A program made the position numbers and the translations under genes. A stretch of 44,646 bases of DNA, taken from assembly GCA_025352565.1 (NCBI GenBank), contig JANXTF010000072.1, positions 1-44,646 of the forward strand, in the 5' to 3' direction. Position 1 is the first letter of the stretch, and each line of letters begins with the position of its first letter. Below are positions 8,010 to 18,866 of the stretch, one piece after another. The stretch comes from Rhodospirillales bacterium. Its GTDB lineage: Bacteria > Pseudomonadota > Alphaproteobacteria > Acetobacterales > Acetobacteraceae. The notes beneath the pieces are model-generated. The model had not been told where the DNA came from and did not search any database. It saw only the letters and a program-made list of their open reading frames with translations.

Positions 8010-9419
8010 TCAGTGACCCGCATTGGTCCCCGAGAAATCCGGCGAGGCCAGGCCGGATAGCGCGAGTTGGTCCACCAACGCCTGCTTCAACCGCTCCAGC
8101 CCCGCCTCGGTGCTGGCCTCGACACGCGCCACCAGCACCGCCTGCGTGTTGGATGCCCGCAACAGCCACCAGCCATCGTCGGTGCGCACCCGCACGCCGT
8201 CGATGTCGGACAGCCGGGCGCCCGCCGCCTTCAGGCGCGCCGCCACCTCCTCGATCACCACGAATTTGCGCGCGTCGCCGCAGTCGAAGCGCAGTTCCGG
8301 CGTGTTCACCACATGCGGCAGCGCGGCCCGCACCTTCGACAATGGGCCGTCCATCCGTGCCACAATGCCAAGCAGGCGCACCGCCGCGTACAGCGCGTCG
8401 TCGAAGCCGTACCATTTGTCGGCGAAAAACACATGGCCCGACATCTCGCCCGCGAGCGGCGAGCCGGTCTCGGCCATCTTCGCCTTGATGAGGCTGTGCC
8501 CGGTTTTCCACATCAGCGCGTTGCCGCCCGCCCGCGTCACCTCGTCGAACAGCACCTGGCTGGCCTTCACGTCGGCGATGATGGTCGCCCCCGGATGGGT
8601 TTTCAGCACATCGCGCGCCAACACCACCAGCAGCTGGTCGCCGAACAAAATCGCGCCGCTGTCGTCCACCACGCCGATCCGATCCGCGTCGCCGTCGAAC
8701 GCGATGCCCAGGTCGGCGCCGCGCGCCCGGACTTCGGCCACAAGCTGCGCCACGTTGGCGGCCACCGTCGGGTCCGGATGATGATTGGGGAAGCGCCCGT
8801 CGATCTCGGGAAACAGGATGGTGTGCTCGCCGGGCAGGCCCGCCACCAGGCGCGGCAGCACATCGCCGGCAGCACCGTTGCCGTTGTCCCACACCACCTT
8901 CAGCAGCCGGTCGCCGCCATCCCAGTCCGCGAGCAGCCGGGCGACGTATTCGGTGGAAACATCCACCTCGCGCTCGCTGCCATCCGCTTCGGCCACCACG
9001 TCGCCGGCGGCGGCCATGCGGCCGATATCGCCGATCTGCGTGCCAAAGAACGGCTTGCGGTTCAGCATCATCTTGAAGCCATTGTAATCCGGCGGATTGT
9101 GGCTGCCGGTCAGCATGATGGCGCCGTCGGTCTTCATGATGGTCGAGGCGAAATACAGCATCGGCGTCGGCCCCCGCCCGATGCGGATCACCTCCATCCC
9201 GCTCGCCCGCAATCCCGCCACCAACGGCGTTTCGAGGTCAGGCGAGGACAGCCGCCCGTCATAACCCACCGCCACGGTGGCGCCGCCGCCGCGCGCGACC
9301 ACGCTGCCGAAGCAGCGCCCGATGGCGAAGGCGTCCGCCTTGCGGAGCGTGCGGTCGACGATGCCGCGGATATCGTATTCGCGCAGAACCGTCGGGTCGA
9401 AATCGTGCCGGAAGGCCAT
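8010..9419 (-). CDS. pgm: Phosphomannomutase/phosphoglucomutase
   Basis: A 469-residue alpha-D-phosphohexomutase (AlgC/PgmG type) interconverting hexose 1- and 6-phosphates for surface polysaccharide and nucleotide-sugar synthesis. It opens with the typical [14 protein letters not shown]. The phosphoserine loop is TGSHNPP (Ser106), the Mg-binding loop FDGDADR (241-247) and the sugar-binding loop GEMSGH (324-329); the C-terminal phosphate-binding region follows. I chose the ATG at 9419, one base after the galU stop; an ATG six codons upstream (9437), inside galU, is an alternative. Adjacent to galU, so the pair converts glucose 6-phosphate to glucose 1-phosphate and then UDP-glucose. Confidence 0.93.
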   Translation of the reverse strand: MAFRHDFDPTVLREYDIRGIVDRTLRKADAFAIGRCFGSVVARGGGATVAVGYDGRLSSPDLETPLVAGLRASGMEVIRIGRGPTPMLYFASTIMKTDGAIMLTGSHNPPDYNGFKMMLNRKPFFGTQIGDIGRMAAAGDVVAEADGSEREVDVSTEYVARLLADWDGGDRLLKVVWDNGNGAAGDVLPRLVAGLPGEHTILFPEIDGRFPNHHPDPTVAANVAQLVAEVRARGADLGIAFDGDADRIGVVDDSGAILFGDQLLVVLARDVLKTHPGATIIADVKASQVLFDEVTRAGGNALMWKTGHSLIKAKMAETGSPLAGEMSGHVFFADKWYGFDDALYAAVRLLGIVARMDGPLSKVRAALPHVVNTPELRFDCGDARKFVVIEEVAARLKAAGARLSDIDGVRVRTDDGWWLLRASNTQAVLVARVEASTEAGLERLKQALVDQLALSGLASPDFSGTNAGH

Positions 9420-9420
9420 G

Positions 9421-10299
9421 TCAGGTCGCCGTTTCATATGTCTTGAGGAACGCCCGCACCGCCGGCCCGATATCGGGCCGCATCAGAGCGAACGCGATCT
9501 GGGCCTCCAGGTAGCCGATCTTGTCGCCGCAATCGAACCGCCTTCCCTCATAGCGCAGCCCGTGGAACGGCACGCGCCCGATCAATTTGGCCATCCCGTC
9601 GGTCAGTTGGATTTCGTTGCCCGCGCCCCGCTCCATCGCGGCGAGGAAGCCCATCACCTCGGGCGTCAGCACGTAGCGGCCGATGATCGACAAATTCGAG
9701 GGCGCGTCCGCCGGTTTCGGCTTCTCGACCAACCCCTTCACCTCGACCAGCCGACCATCATCGGTGCCGACGTCGAGGATGCCGTATTTGTTGGTCTGGT
9801 CGCGCGGCACCTCGACCACGGCCACCACGCAGCCGCCGGTCTCGGCGTGGGCATCGGCCAACTGCTTCATGCACGGCGTGTCGGACAGCACGAGGTCATC
9901 GGGCAGCAGGATCGCGAACGCGTCGTCGCCGATGAACGCGCGCGCACACCAGATGGCGTGGCCCAGGCCCAGCGGCTCCTGCTGGCGCGTGGTCACGATG
10001 GCACCGGGCGGCAGCCGCATCTCGGCCAGGAGGTTCAGCTCGGCCTGCTTGTTGCGCGCGCGCAAGGTGGCCTCCAGCTCGTAGGCCACGTCGAAATGGT
10101 CGACCAGCGCGATCTTGCCGCGCCCGGTCACCAGGCAGAACTGTTCGATCCCAGCCGCGCGCGCCTCCTCGACCGCGTATTGGATCAGGGGCTTATCGAC
10201 GATGGGCAGCATCTCCTTGGCCATCGCCTTGGTGGCGGGCAGGAAGCGCGTGCCCAATCCCGCGACGGGGAAGACGGCTTTGCGAAGCGGCTTTGTCAC
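9421..10299 (-). CDS. galU: UTP-glucose-1-phosphate uridylyltransferase
   Basis: A 292-residue nucleotidyltransferase making UDP-glucose from UTP and glucose 1-phosphate. The nucleotide-binding signature [12 protein letters not shown] is at residues 13-24, followed by [26 protein letters not shown] and the [10 protein letters not shown] segment near the C terminus are typical. A GTG start at 10299 is chosen because GAGGAA lies five bases upstream and the protein then begins at the family's usual place. The frame remains open 17 codons further without similarity. It is followed one base later by the phosphohexomutase gene. Confidence 0.95.
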   Translation of the reverse strand: MTKPLRKAVFPVAGLGTRFLPATKAMAKEMLPIVDKPLIQYAVEEARAAGIEQFCLVTGRGKIALVDHFDVAYELEATLRARNKQAELNLLAEMRLPPGAIVTTRQQEPLGLGHAIWCARAFIGDDAFAILLPDDLVLSDTPCMKQLADAHAETGGCVVAVVEVPRDQTNKYGILDVGTDDGRLVEVKGLVEKPKPADAPSNLSIIGRYVLTPEVMGFLAAMERGAGNEIQLTDGMAKLIGRVPFHGLRYEGRRFDCGDKIGYLEAQIAFALMRPDIGPAVRAFLKTYETAT

Positions 10300-10304
10300 G
10301 GGGT

Positions 10305-10310
10305 TTCCTC
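10305..10310 (-). promoter_or_regulatory. Ribosome binding site deciding the galU GTG start
   Basis: GAGGAA on the minus strand, five bases before a GTG. It supports GTG initiation over the upstream in-frame ATG at 10350. Confidence 0.7.
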
Positions 10311-10404
10311 GTCTGATACTGGGCAAGCGACACCGAACACGTCGTGCCATGCGCCCCGCCGGGAGGGCAAGTGGGCAGGCCGGATTGCCCGAAGCGCGCG
10401 CCGT

Positions 10405-10829
10405 TCACACGAGCGTATCCCGTGCCTGGTTGATCCGCGCCGCGAGCCAGTCCGATCCGCCCTGATCGGGGTGCGCCGCCCGCATCAATCGCCGATACGC
10501 CGCGAGCACCTCGGCACGGGGCGCGCCCTGGGCCAGCCCGAGCACCGCATAGGCCTCGTCCCGCGACATCGCGCGGCCAGCCGTGCGTTTCGGCGCGACC
10601 TTGCCGGCCCACTCGCCGCGAAAGCTCCAGATCAGCGGCCCCAGCACCACCAGCGCGCCGATCGCCGCCGCCCCGCGCCCGGTGAGGAACAGCATCGCGG
10701 CCAGCAGGAGGCCGCCGATCCCCGCGACCCAGATGCCGAAGCTCTTCACGGTGGCGACCTGGGCGCGCGAGAACATGCCCAAGGCGCCCATCATCACCAG
10801 CAGCGCGGCCCCGCCGAGCAACAGCATCA

Positions 10830-10833
<4 letters not shown>
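10405..10833 (-). CDS. Membrane-anchored J-domain protein
   Basis: A 142-residue protein with hydrophobic N-terminal segments (about 1-21 and 33-68) and a C-terminal J domain (about 90-142): DEAYAVLGLAQGAPRAEVL, then RRLMRAAHPDQGG with the HPD triad that stimulates an Hsp70 ATPase. The order, membrane part first and a truncated C-terminal J domain last, resembles the Tim14/Pam18 type rather than DnaJ; the likely partner is DnaK at the inner membrane. The start is ATGATGATG at 10833, overlapping the maeB stop; any of the three ATGs may be used. An upstream frame inside maeB is rejected. Client unknown. Confidence 0.8.
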
Positions 10834-13130
<2,297 letters not shown>

Positions 13131-13166
13131 CTCATTCCCCAAGCTGGGGGAAGGATTAGCGGCAAT

Positions 13167-13217
13167 CCCCGTCAGGCGACAGGCCCCGTCAGGCCACCGA
13201 CCCCGTCTGGCCACAGG
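13167..13217. repeat. 17-bp degenerate tandem repeat, three copies
   Basis: Three adjacent 17-base units, 13167-13183, 13184-13200 and 13201-13217, each begin CCCCGTCAGG or CCCCGTCTGG and differ at a few positions. They lie in the spacer between the tRNA-Leu gene and maeB, upstream of maeB. I see no clear promoter in the spacer. Confidence 0.75.
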
Positions 13218-13232
13218 CAATGAAGGTGAATA

Positions 13233-13315
13233 TGCGGTCGAGAAGACTCGAACTTCCACAGGGTTTCCCCCACAAGCACCTCAAGCTTGCGCGTCTACCA
13301 TTTCGCCACGACCGC
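13233..13315 (-). tRNA. tRNA-Leu, anticodon GAG
   Basis: An 83-nt cloverleaf on the minus strand. The 7-bp acceptor GCGGTCG/CGACCGC pairs fully. The anticodon stem CAAGC/GCTTG encloses TTGAGGT, giving anticodon GAG (reads CUC and CUU). A long variable arm (GGGGGAAACCC core) marks a class II tRNA, as expected for leucine. The T arm contains TTCGAGT and the discriminator base is A. CCA is not encoded. Confidence 0.95.
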
Positions 13316-13342
13316 ATCGTGGTGAGCGGCGCGGTATAACGG

Positions 13343-14056
13343 ATGAGGGTTGGGCAGGCAATGGAGGTTGAGTGGCGGATTTCGCAGGGGCTGACCGCCT
13401 ACCCTGACGCCCTGGCGGAGATGCGCGGTCGCGCGGCGGCGATCCGGGCGGGCAACACAGACGAGGCGGTGTGGCTGGTGGAGCATCCGCCGCTGTTCAC
13501 CGCCGGCACATCGGCCCGTGCGGAGGAGTTGTTCAATCCGGCCGGCTTCCCGACCTATGAGGCCGGCCGCGGCGGGCAATGGACCTATCATGGGCCGGGC
13601 CAACGCACCGCCTACGTGATGCTGGACCTTACGCGCGACCACGGCCAGGTCCGTGCGCGCGACGTGCGGAGCTATGTCGAGGGGCTGGAGGAATGGCTGA
13701 TCCGGGCACTCGACCGCTTCAACGTGCGCGGCGAACGCCGCCAGGGGCGCATCGGCATCTGGGTGGCCGACCGAGCGGCCGGCACGGAGGCCAAGATCGG
13801 CGCCATCGGCGTGCGCGTCACCCGCTGGGTGAGCTGGCACGGGGCGGCGCTGAACGTGGAGCCCGACCTCGTCCATTTCGACGGCATCGTGCCCTGCGGC
13901 GTCCGCGAACACGGCGTGACCAGCCTGCACGCGCTCGGCATTCCGGCCACGATGGCGGAGGCGGACGCGGCCTTGCGGCAGGCGTGGGGAGAGGTGTTCG
14001 CGGTCCCTACGCGGGCGGTTCGCCCGCTTCCGGATTGGCGATCGCCGTCTCGATGA
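13343..14056 (+). CDS. lipB: Octanoyltransferase LipB
   Basis: A 237-residue lipoyl(octanoyl) transferase that moves octanoate from acyl carrier protein to lipoyl domains of 2-oxoacid dehydrogenases and the glycine cleavage H protein. It carries [13 protein letters not shown] (75-87), the conserved Lys151 in [11 protein letters not shown] and the acyl-accepting Cys185 in GIVPCGV, plus [11 protein letters not shown] near the N terminus. The start is uncertain: ATG 13343 has no clear ribosome binding site, while ATG 13361 (MEVEWRIS) has a distant GAGGG. It starts 27 bp from the divergent tRNA-Leu. Its 3' end overlaps the convergent small gene by 50 bp. Confidence 0.93.
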   Translation: MRVGQAMEVEWRISQGLTAYPDALAEMRGRAAAIRAGNTDEAVWLVEHPPLFTAGTSARAEELFNPAGFPTYEAGRGGQWTYHGPGQRTAYVMLDLTRDHGQVRARDVRSYVEGLEEWLIRALDRFNVRGERRQGRIGIWVADRAAGTEAKIGAIGVRVTRWVSWHGAALNVEPDLVHFDGIVPCGVREHGVTSLHALGIPATMAEADAALRQAWGEVFAVPTRAVRPLPDWRSPSR

Positions 14057-14486
14057 TCGAAATCGATCGCCCGCGGTCACCCGTGGCCAACGCCCCGCGC
14101 GCCTCCGCGATCTGGCGCACCAGACTCTGCCGGCTCGGGTCGCCCGCGCGCGAGGGCGCCACCGATCGCGACAAAGCGCGGCTCTCGGCGCGTTCCATCG
14201 CTTCCTGCGCCTCGCCCGTGCGGTTGGCCGCAAGCGCCCGCCGCGCCGCTTCCAGAAACACGCGAGGCGGCGCGCTCTCACTGACATCGGGGCTGGGCAG
14301 GCGGGGTGCGATGGGCGAGGTCGTGTCCGATTGCGTGATGTTGCTGGCACGGTCCGACAGCGGCAGCGACTGGCCGGTGCCCGGAATATTGCCCGGCCGC
14401 GCGCCATCGGGCGTGTTCGGCACGGTCTGGGCGAGTGCCGGAAGGGCGGCGAGCAGAAACGCCGAAACTACGAATCGAGCGGTCAT
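14007..14486 (-). CDS. Small exported protein of unknown function
   Basis: A 159-residue protein with an apparent Sec signal peptide, [20 protein letters not shown], and likely cleavage after ALA. The mature part begins with a Pro/Ser/Asp-rich low-complexity region (about 21-72) and ends with an Ala/Arg-rich, probably helical region ([31 protein letters not shown]; about 76-150), somewhat like single tetratricopeptide-type helices. I do not recognise the family. GGAG lies about nine bases upstream of the ATG at 14486. It follows yraN on the same strand with a 21-bp gap and overlaps lipB tail to tail. Confidence 0.7.
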   Translation of the reverse strand: MTARFVVSAFLLAALPALAQTVPNTPDGARPGNIPGTGQSLPLSDRASNITQSDTTSPIAPRLPSPDVSESAPPRVFLEAARRALAANRTGEAQEAMERAESRALSRSVAPSRAGDPSRQSLVRQIAEARGALATGDRGRSISIIETAIANPEAGEPPA

Positions 14487-14507
14487 GGCATGAACTCCGT
14501 CTGAGAA

Positions 14508-14897
14508 TCAGGCATCCAGGCTGTCGAGCCGAAATGCGTCGGCGATGCGGCGAACCGCGCCCGCGGCATCGACCAGCATCACGTCGAACCGCACGTCCCC
14601 GAGTGCCCAGTCGGGGTGCTCACCGAGCAATATGCCGGCGCCCCGGAGCAACCGGCCCCGCTGACGCGCCGACAGTACGTGCGCTGCACCTGCCAAGGTG
14701 GTGCCGCGCTTGACCTCGATAAAGGCCACGAGCCCCGATTTCTCCGCCACCGCGTCGATCTCGCCGCAAGCCGTGCGGACGCGACGCGCGAGCACGATCC
14801 AACCGTCGCGCACGAGGGCGGCACACGCGGCATCCTCGGCCGCAAGGCCGGCCGCGTGGTTGCGGCCGCCGCGTGTGATCCGCGCGAGGCTGGTCAG
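14508..14897 (-). CDS. yraN: YraN family (UPF0102) putative endonuclease-like protein, unusual start
   Basis: About 129 residues of the YraN/UPF0102 family, which has a restriction-endonuclease-like fold and no settled function. Conserved features are AAGLAAEDAACAAL at the N terminus, GEIDAVA (about 45-51) and LVAFIEVKRG (about 56-65), the last supplying the E-x-K pair. No in-frame ATG, GTG or TTG exists at a sensible position; the nearest downstream GTG would delete conserved residues. The best candidate is CTG at 14897-14895, which overlaps the glxR stop (CTGA) and would allow coupled translation. The frame stays open far upstream inside glxR, which is not informative. The start is therefore an inference; the family call is firm. 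Confidence 0.78.
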   Translation of the reverse strand: MTSLARITRGGRNHAAGLAAEDAACAALVRDGWIVLARRVRTACGEIDAVAEKSGLVAFIEVKRGTTLAGAAHVLSARQRGRLLRGAGILLGEHPDWALGDVRFDVMLVDAAGAVRRIADAFRLDSLDA

Positions 14898-15766
14898 AGG
14901 CCCGCCATCGCCTCGACCGCCTGCACCAGGGCGGAATGGTCCAATTCGGCCCCGCCATGGGCCACAACCGAGGAGAACATCTGCTGCGCGACCGCCGTGT
15001 TCGGCAGCGCCATGCCCATCTCGCGGGCGGCCGACAATGCGAGGTTCAGATCCTTCTGGTGCAGCTTCACCTTGAAGCCGGGCTTGAAGGTGCGGTTGAT
15101 CATGCGTTCGGCATGGACCTCCAGGATTTTCGACGACGCGAAGCCGCCCATCAGCGCCTGACGGACCCGCGCGGGGTCGGCCCCGGCCTTGCGGGCGAAA
15201 GTCAGCGCCTCGGCCACCGCCTGGATGTTCAGCGCCACGATGATCTGGTTGCACACCTTGCACGTCTGGCCGGCTCCGTTCTCGGGGCCGACATGGGTGA
15301 TGTTCTTGCCCATCGCCTCGAACAGCGGGCGCGCCCGCTCGAACGCGGCATCCGGCCCGCCCACCATGATCGTCAACGACGCGGCCTTCGCCCCGACCTC
15401 GCCGCCCGATACCGGGGCATCGAGATACTCGCAGCCGTACTTGGCCACGCGGGCGGCGAAATCCTTGGTCTCCATCGGGCCGATCGAGGACATGTCGATC
15501 ACCAACTTGCCCGGATGCAGCCCCTCCGCCACGCCATGCGCGCCGAACAGCACGCGCTCCACGTCGGGCGTGTCCGGCACCATCAGGATGATCGCCTCGG
15601 CCGCCTCGGCCACCGCCGCCGCATCGGTCAGCACGGCGGACGCGGCCGCGCGCAACTCGGGCGTCAGGCTGTGCCGGTCGGGCACGAAAAGCTCATGGCC
15701 GGCGGCCTTGAGGTTAAGGGCCATGGGCGCCCCCATGATGCCCAACCCGATGAAACCGATCTTCAT
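14894..15766 (-). CDS. glxR: 2-hydroxy-3-oxopropionate (tartronate semialdehyde) reductase
   Basis: A 290-residue beta-hydroxyacid dehydrogenase reducing tartronate semialdehyde to glycerate with NAD(P)H. The N-terminal Rossmann motif is GFIGLGIMGAPMALNL (4-19), the substrate signature DAPVSGGE is at 117-124, and catalytic Lys170 lies in GAGQTCKVCNQ. The start at 15766 has GGGAG nine bases upstream; an in-frame extension to 15859 overlaps hyi and is rejected. It follows hyi by 22 bp, and the pair forms the lower part of the glyoxylate to glycerate route. A glyoxylate carboligase gene is not in the window. GarR and GlxR cannot be separated by sequence alone. Confidence 0.93.
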   Translation of the reverse strand: MKIGFIGLGIMGAPMALNLKAAGHELFVPDRHSLTPELRAAASAVLTDAAAVAEAAEAIILMVPDTPDVERVLFGAHGVAEGLHPGKLVIDMSSIGPMETKDFAARVAKYGCEYLDAPVSGGEVGAKAASLTIMVGGPDAAFERARPLFEAMGKNITHVGPENGAGQTCKVCNQIIVALNIQAVAEALTFARKAGADPARVRQALMGGFASSKILEVHAERMINRTFKPGFKVKLHQKDLNLALSAAREMGMALPNTAVAQQMFSSVVAHGGAELDHSALVQAVEAMAGL

Positions 15767-15788
15767 GGCCGTGTTCTCCCCGTGCCGC

Positions 15789-16568
15789 TCAAACGCCGTA
15801 TTTCTGCCGCCAGGCAAGGCCTGCCACGGTATCGCCGGCCGGGCGATACTCGCACCCAACCCAGCCCTGATAGCCCAGCGCGTCGATCCGCTTGAACACG
15901 AACTCCCAGCCGATCTCCCCGGTACCGGGTTCGTTGCGCGCCGGCACGTCCGCGATCTGCATATGCGCGATCACGGGCAGCAGCGCCTCCATGCGCTTCG
16001 TCACGTCGCCCTCGGTCACCTGGCAGTGGTAGATGTCGAATTGCAGGCCGAGCCGGTCGCGCCCGATCGCATCCACCACCGCCGCCCCCTGCGCCATCGT
16101 ATTGAGGTGGAAGCCCGGCATATCGCGATGGTTGATCGGCTCGATCACCAGCTTCACGCCCGCCGCAAGCGCGAGCTCGGCGGCCCAGGCGAGGTTGGCG
16201 GCATAGATCGCCGCGGCGGTGACTGGGCTCGTGGCGGCGGGCGGAATGCCGGCCATGACATGCACCATCTTGCCGCCCAGCGCCGCCGTATAGTCGAGCG
16301 CCAGCTTCACCCCGTCGCGGAACGCCTGCTGTCGGCCCGGCAGCGACGCGAGCCCGCGCTCTCCGGCCGCCCAGTCGCCCGGCGGCATGTTGAACAGCAC
16401 CTGGGTCAGTCCCGCGCCATCCAGCCGGGTGCGGATATCAGCGGCCTTGTGCTCGTACGGGAACAGGAACTCGACGCCCTTGAAGCCTGCGCGGCCGGCG
16501 GCATCGAAGCGGTCGAGGAACGGAACCTCGTTGAACATCATCGACAGATTGGCGGCCAGACGCGGCAT
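15789..16568 (-). CDS. hyi: Hydroxypyruvate isomerase
   Basis: A 259-residue TIM-barrel isomerase converting hydroxypyruvate to tartronate semialdehyde, the substrate of the adjacent reductase. Family features: ANLSMMFNEVPFLDRF at the start, the metal/substrate segment VIEPINHRDMPGF, LQFDIYHCQVTEGD, and the C-terminal EYRPAGDT. GGAGGAA sits five bases before the ATG at 16568, a strong ribosome binding site. First gene of the minus-strand hyi-glxR-yraN run, divergent from the PerM-family gene across a 159-bp spacer. Confidence 0.94.
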   Translation of the reverse strand: MPRLAANLSMMFNEVPFLDRFDAAGRAGFKGVEFLFPYEHKAADIRTRLDGAGLTQVLFNMPPGDWAAGERGLASLPGRQQAFRDGVKLALDYTAALGGKMVHVMAGIPPAATSPVTAAAIYAANLAWAAELALAAGVKLVIEPINHRDMPGFHLNTMAQGAAVVDAIGRDRLGLQFDIYHCQVTEGDVTKRMEALLPVIAHMQIADVPARNEPGTGEIGWEFVFKRIDALGYQGWVGCEYRPAGDTVAGLAWRQKYGV

Positions 16569-16727
16569 GCTTGTTCCTCCCAGAGCGGCAACCGGACGGT
16601 AGCGACACGCTGGCGGGTTGAACAGTCAGCCAGTCGCCCGCCAACGGCGCGTCGTGAGCGAGGCCGGTGATTTGCCTTCCCTCCCCGCATCGGGAATACC
16701 TCCCGCCAGCATGCCCCCCCTCCGCCC

Positions 16728-17774
16728 ATGACCGTCGAACGCCTCCTCCTCACCCTCCTGCTGGGCGGGGTGGCCATCGGGTGCGTCCTGGTGCTGTATC
16801 CGTTCCTGTCGGCCATCCTGTGGGCGGCCATCCTGACCTACACCACCTGGCCGCTCTACGAGCATCTACGCACCCGCCTGCATCTCGCCCGCACGGGAGC
16901 CGCGGGGTTGATGGTGCTCCTCACCGCCGTGATGATCGTGCTGCCGCTCGCCCTCGCCATCCCGAGCGGCGCCGACGACGCGGACCATTTGCGGCATTTG
17001 ATCCAGGACGCGCTTGCGGCCGGACTTCCGGGAGCGCCCGGCTGGGTCGCCGCCGTGCCGGTAATCGGGCAAAGCATCGCCGATCTCTGGAACGGCTGGG
17101 CGGCGGACCTCACTGCCATGGTGATGTTCTTCAAGCCGTATTTCGGTGCCGCCGCCGAGTTCGGGCTCACCTCGCTGCTGGGCCTGGCCAACGGCGTGCT
17201 GATGTTCCTGCTGGCGCTGTTCGTGGCGTTCTTCTTCTACGCGTCGGGTGACCGGCTGAGCGTGTTCGTGGTGGCCACCCTGCATCGCATCATGGGCAAC
17301 CGTGCCGAACGCCTCATCGGCGTGACCGGCGCCACCATCCGCGGCGTGGTGTACGGCATATTGGGCACCGCACTGGTGCAGGGCATCCTGGTGACATTCG
17401 GCCTGTGGCTGTCGGGCGTCCCCCGGCCGCTGCTGTTGGGCGTCATCGCGGGTGGGCTGTCGGTGCTGCCGATCGGGGCACCCGTCGTCTGGATCCCGGC
17501 CTCGCTGTGGCTGCTGACCAGCGGACACACTGCGTGGGGGATGTTCCTGTTCGCCTACGGCATCATCGTGGTCAGCGGCGCCGACAGCCTGATCCGCCCC
17601 TATTTCATCTCGCGTGGCGCCCAGTTGCCCTTCCTGCTGACCATGCTGGGCGTGCTTGGGGGCGCGCTGGCGTTCGGTCTCCTGGGCATCTTCGTGGGTC
17701 CGGTGCTGCTGGGCGTGGCGTTCACCTTGGTGAGCGAATACGCGCGCGGCGACATGGAGCTAACCGCGACCTGA
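16728..17774 (+). CDS. AI-2E/PerM family membrane protein
   Basis: A 348-residue inner-membrane protein of the AI-2E transporter family (PF01594, also PerM/YdiK). Several hydrophobic helices are visible: LLLTLLLGGVAIGCVLVLY and FLSAILWAAILTYT at the N terminus, and a C-terminal block (GVLMFLLALFVAFFFYASG; GVIAGGLSVLPIGAPVVWIP; LTMLGVLGGALAFGLLGIF). GGLSVLPIGAPVVW is the most conserved stretch of the family. Members have been linked to autoinducer or ion export, but most are uncharacterised. No Shine-Dalgarno sequence is evident before the ATG at 16728. A 17-bp duplication spans its stop codon. Confidence 0.88.
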   Translation: MTVERLLLTLLLGGVAIGCVLVLYPFLSAILWAAILTYTTWPLYEHLRTRLHLARTGAAGLMVLLTAVMIVLPLALAIPSGADDADHLRHLIQDALAAGLPGAPGWVAAVPVIGQSIADLWNGWAADLTAMVMFFKPYFGAAAEFGLTSLLGLANGVLMFLLALFVAFFFYASGDRLSVFVVATLHRIMGNRAERLIGVTGATIRGVVYGILGTALVQGILVTFGLWLSGVPRPLLLGVIAGGLSVLPIGAPVVWIPASLWLLTSGHTAWGMFLFAYGIIVVSGADSLIRPYFISRGAQLPFLLTMLGVLGGALAFGLLGIFVGPVLLGVAFTLVSEYARGDMELTAT

Positions 17775-17799
17775 GCTCTGGCGCGACCTGAGCTCTGGC
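17766..17799. repeat. 17-bp perfect tandem duplication at a stop codon
   Basis: GCGACCTGAGCTCTGGC is repeated exactly at 17766-17782 and 17783-17799. The first copy holds the stop codon of the PerM-family gene (TGA at 17772-17774). Confidence 0.9.
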
Positions 17800-17876
17800 G
17801 CCTTTACACGAAGCGATGATGACGCTCTCATCGCCAAGCCTGTCCTTTGCCGATTCCGGGGAATGCCAACCACGCC

Positions 17877-18866
17877 ATGCCCGCCTTTATCCTCTCGCGA
17901 ATCCTTCAGGCGATCCCGGTCCTTCTGGTCGTGGGTTTCATCTCGTTCGCCATGTTCGCCTTCGTGGGCGACCCGGTGACGGCCATGCTCGGGCAGGACT
18001 ACACCGAGGCGCAGCGTATCGCGCTGGTACACAAGCTTGGGCTCGACCAGCCGTTCTTCGTGCAATACGCCAAGTTCATGTGGGCGGCGGCGCAAGGAGA
18101 GTTCGGGTTGAGCTACCGCCTCGCCCGCCCGGTCAGCGGGCTGATTTTGGAGCGCCTGCCCGCAACCGTGGAACTGGCGATGACCTCGGCCACGTTGGCG
18201 CTGCTGATCGGCGTGCCGATGGGCGTTTATACCGGCATCCGCCGCAACAGTTTCGCCAGCCGCGCCTTCATGGTGTTCTCGCTGCTCGGCGTGTCGCTGC
18301 CGACCTTCCTGATCGGCATCCTGCTCATCCTCGTGTTCGCCGTTCTGCTCGGCTGGCTGCCCAGCTTCGGGCGCGGCGAGGTGGTGCATTTCTCGCACTG
18401 GAGCACGGGGTTTTTCACCGTCTCCGGTCTCAAGGCGCTGATATTGCCGGCTGTCACGCTCGGACTGTTCCAGATGACACTCATCATGCGGCTGGTGCGC
18501 TCCGAGATGCTGGAGGTGCTCCGGAGCGACTACATCAAGTTCGCCCGCGCCCGCGGGCTGTCGCAGCGGGCGATAAATTTTGGCCACGCGCTCAAGAACA
18601 CGCTGGTTCCGGTCATCACCATCGTCGGCCTGCAACTGGGCGGGCTGATCGGCTTCTCGATCGTGACCGAGACCGTGTTCCAATGGCCCGGCATGGGGCT
18701 GCTGCTGGTGCAGTCGATCCAGGTGGCGGATATCCCGGTGATGTCGGCCTACCTGCTGCTGATCTCGGTGGTGTTCATGGGCATCAACCTCGTGGTCGAC
18801 CTGCTGTACTACGCGGTCGATCCCCGCCTGCGGATGACGCGGCGCGTATCGGCGAACGCCCCATGA
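17877..18866 (+). CDS. ABC transporter permease, peptide/nickel type (DppB-like)
   Basis: A 329-residue inner-membrane permease of the dipeptide/oligopeptide/nickel importer class. It has the N-terminal helix FILSRILQAIPVLLVVGFISFAMF, about six transmembrane segments, and the ATPase-contacting EAA-type loop SEMLEVLRSDYIKFARARGLS. The ATG at 17877 gives the usual DppB beginning (MPAFILSRIL); a TTG ten codons earlier is possible but less likely. Its stop overlaps the next permease start (ATGA). No substrate-binding protein lies upstream, so the substrate (peptide, metal or other) cannot be assigned. Confidence 0.92.
   Translation: MPAFILSRILQAIPVLLVVGFISFAMFAFVGDPVTAMLGQDYTEAQRIALVHKLGLDQPFFVQYAKFMWAAAQGEFGLSYRLARPVSGLILERLPATVELAMTSATLALLIGVPMGVYTGIRRNSFASRAFMVFSLLGVSLPTFLIGILLILVFAVLLGWLPSFGRGEVVHFSHWSTGFFTVSGLKALILPAVTLGLFQMTLIMRLVRSEMLEVLRSDYIKFARARGLSQRAINFGHALKNTLVPVITIVGLQLGGLIGFSIVTETVFQWPGMGLLLVQSIQVADIPVMSAYLLLISVVFMGINLVVDLLYYAVDPRLRMTRRVSANAP

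Noticed and set aside
10300-10404. Terminator or regulatory element between the J-domain gene and galU
   Set aside because: Some G+C-rich partial palindromes, but no continuous stem with a U tract.
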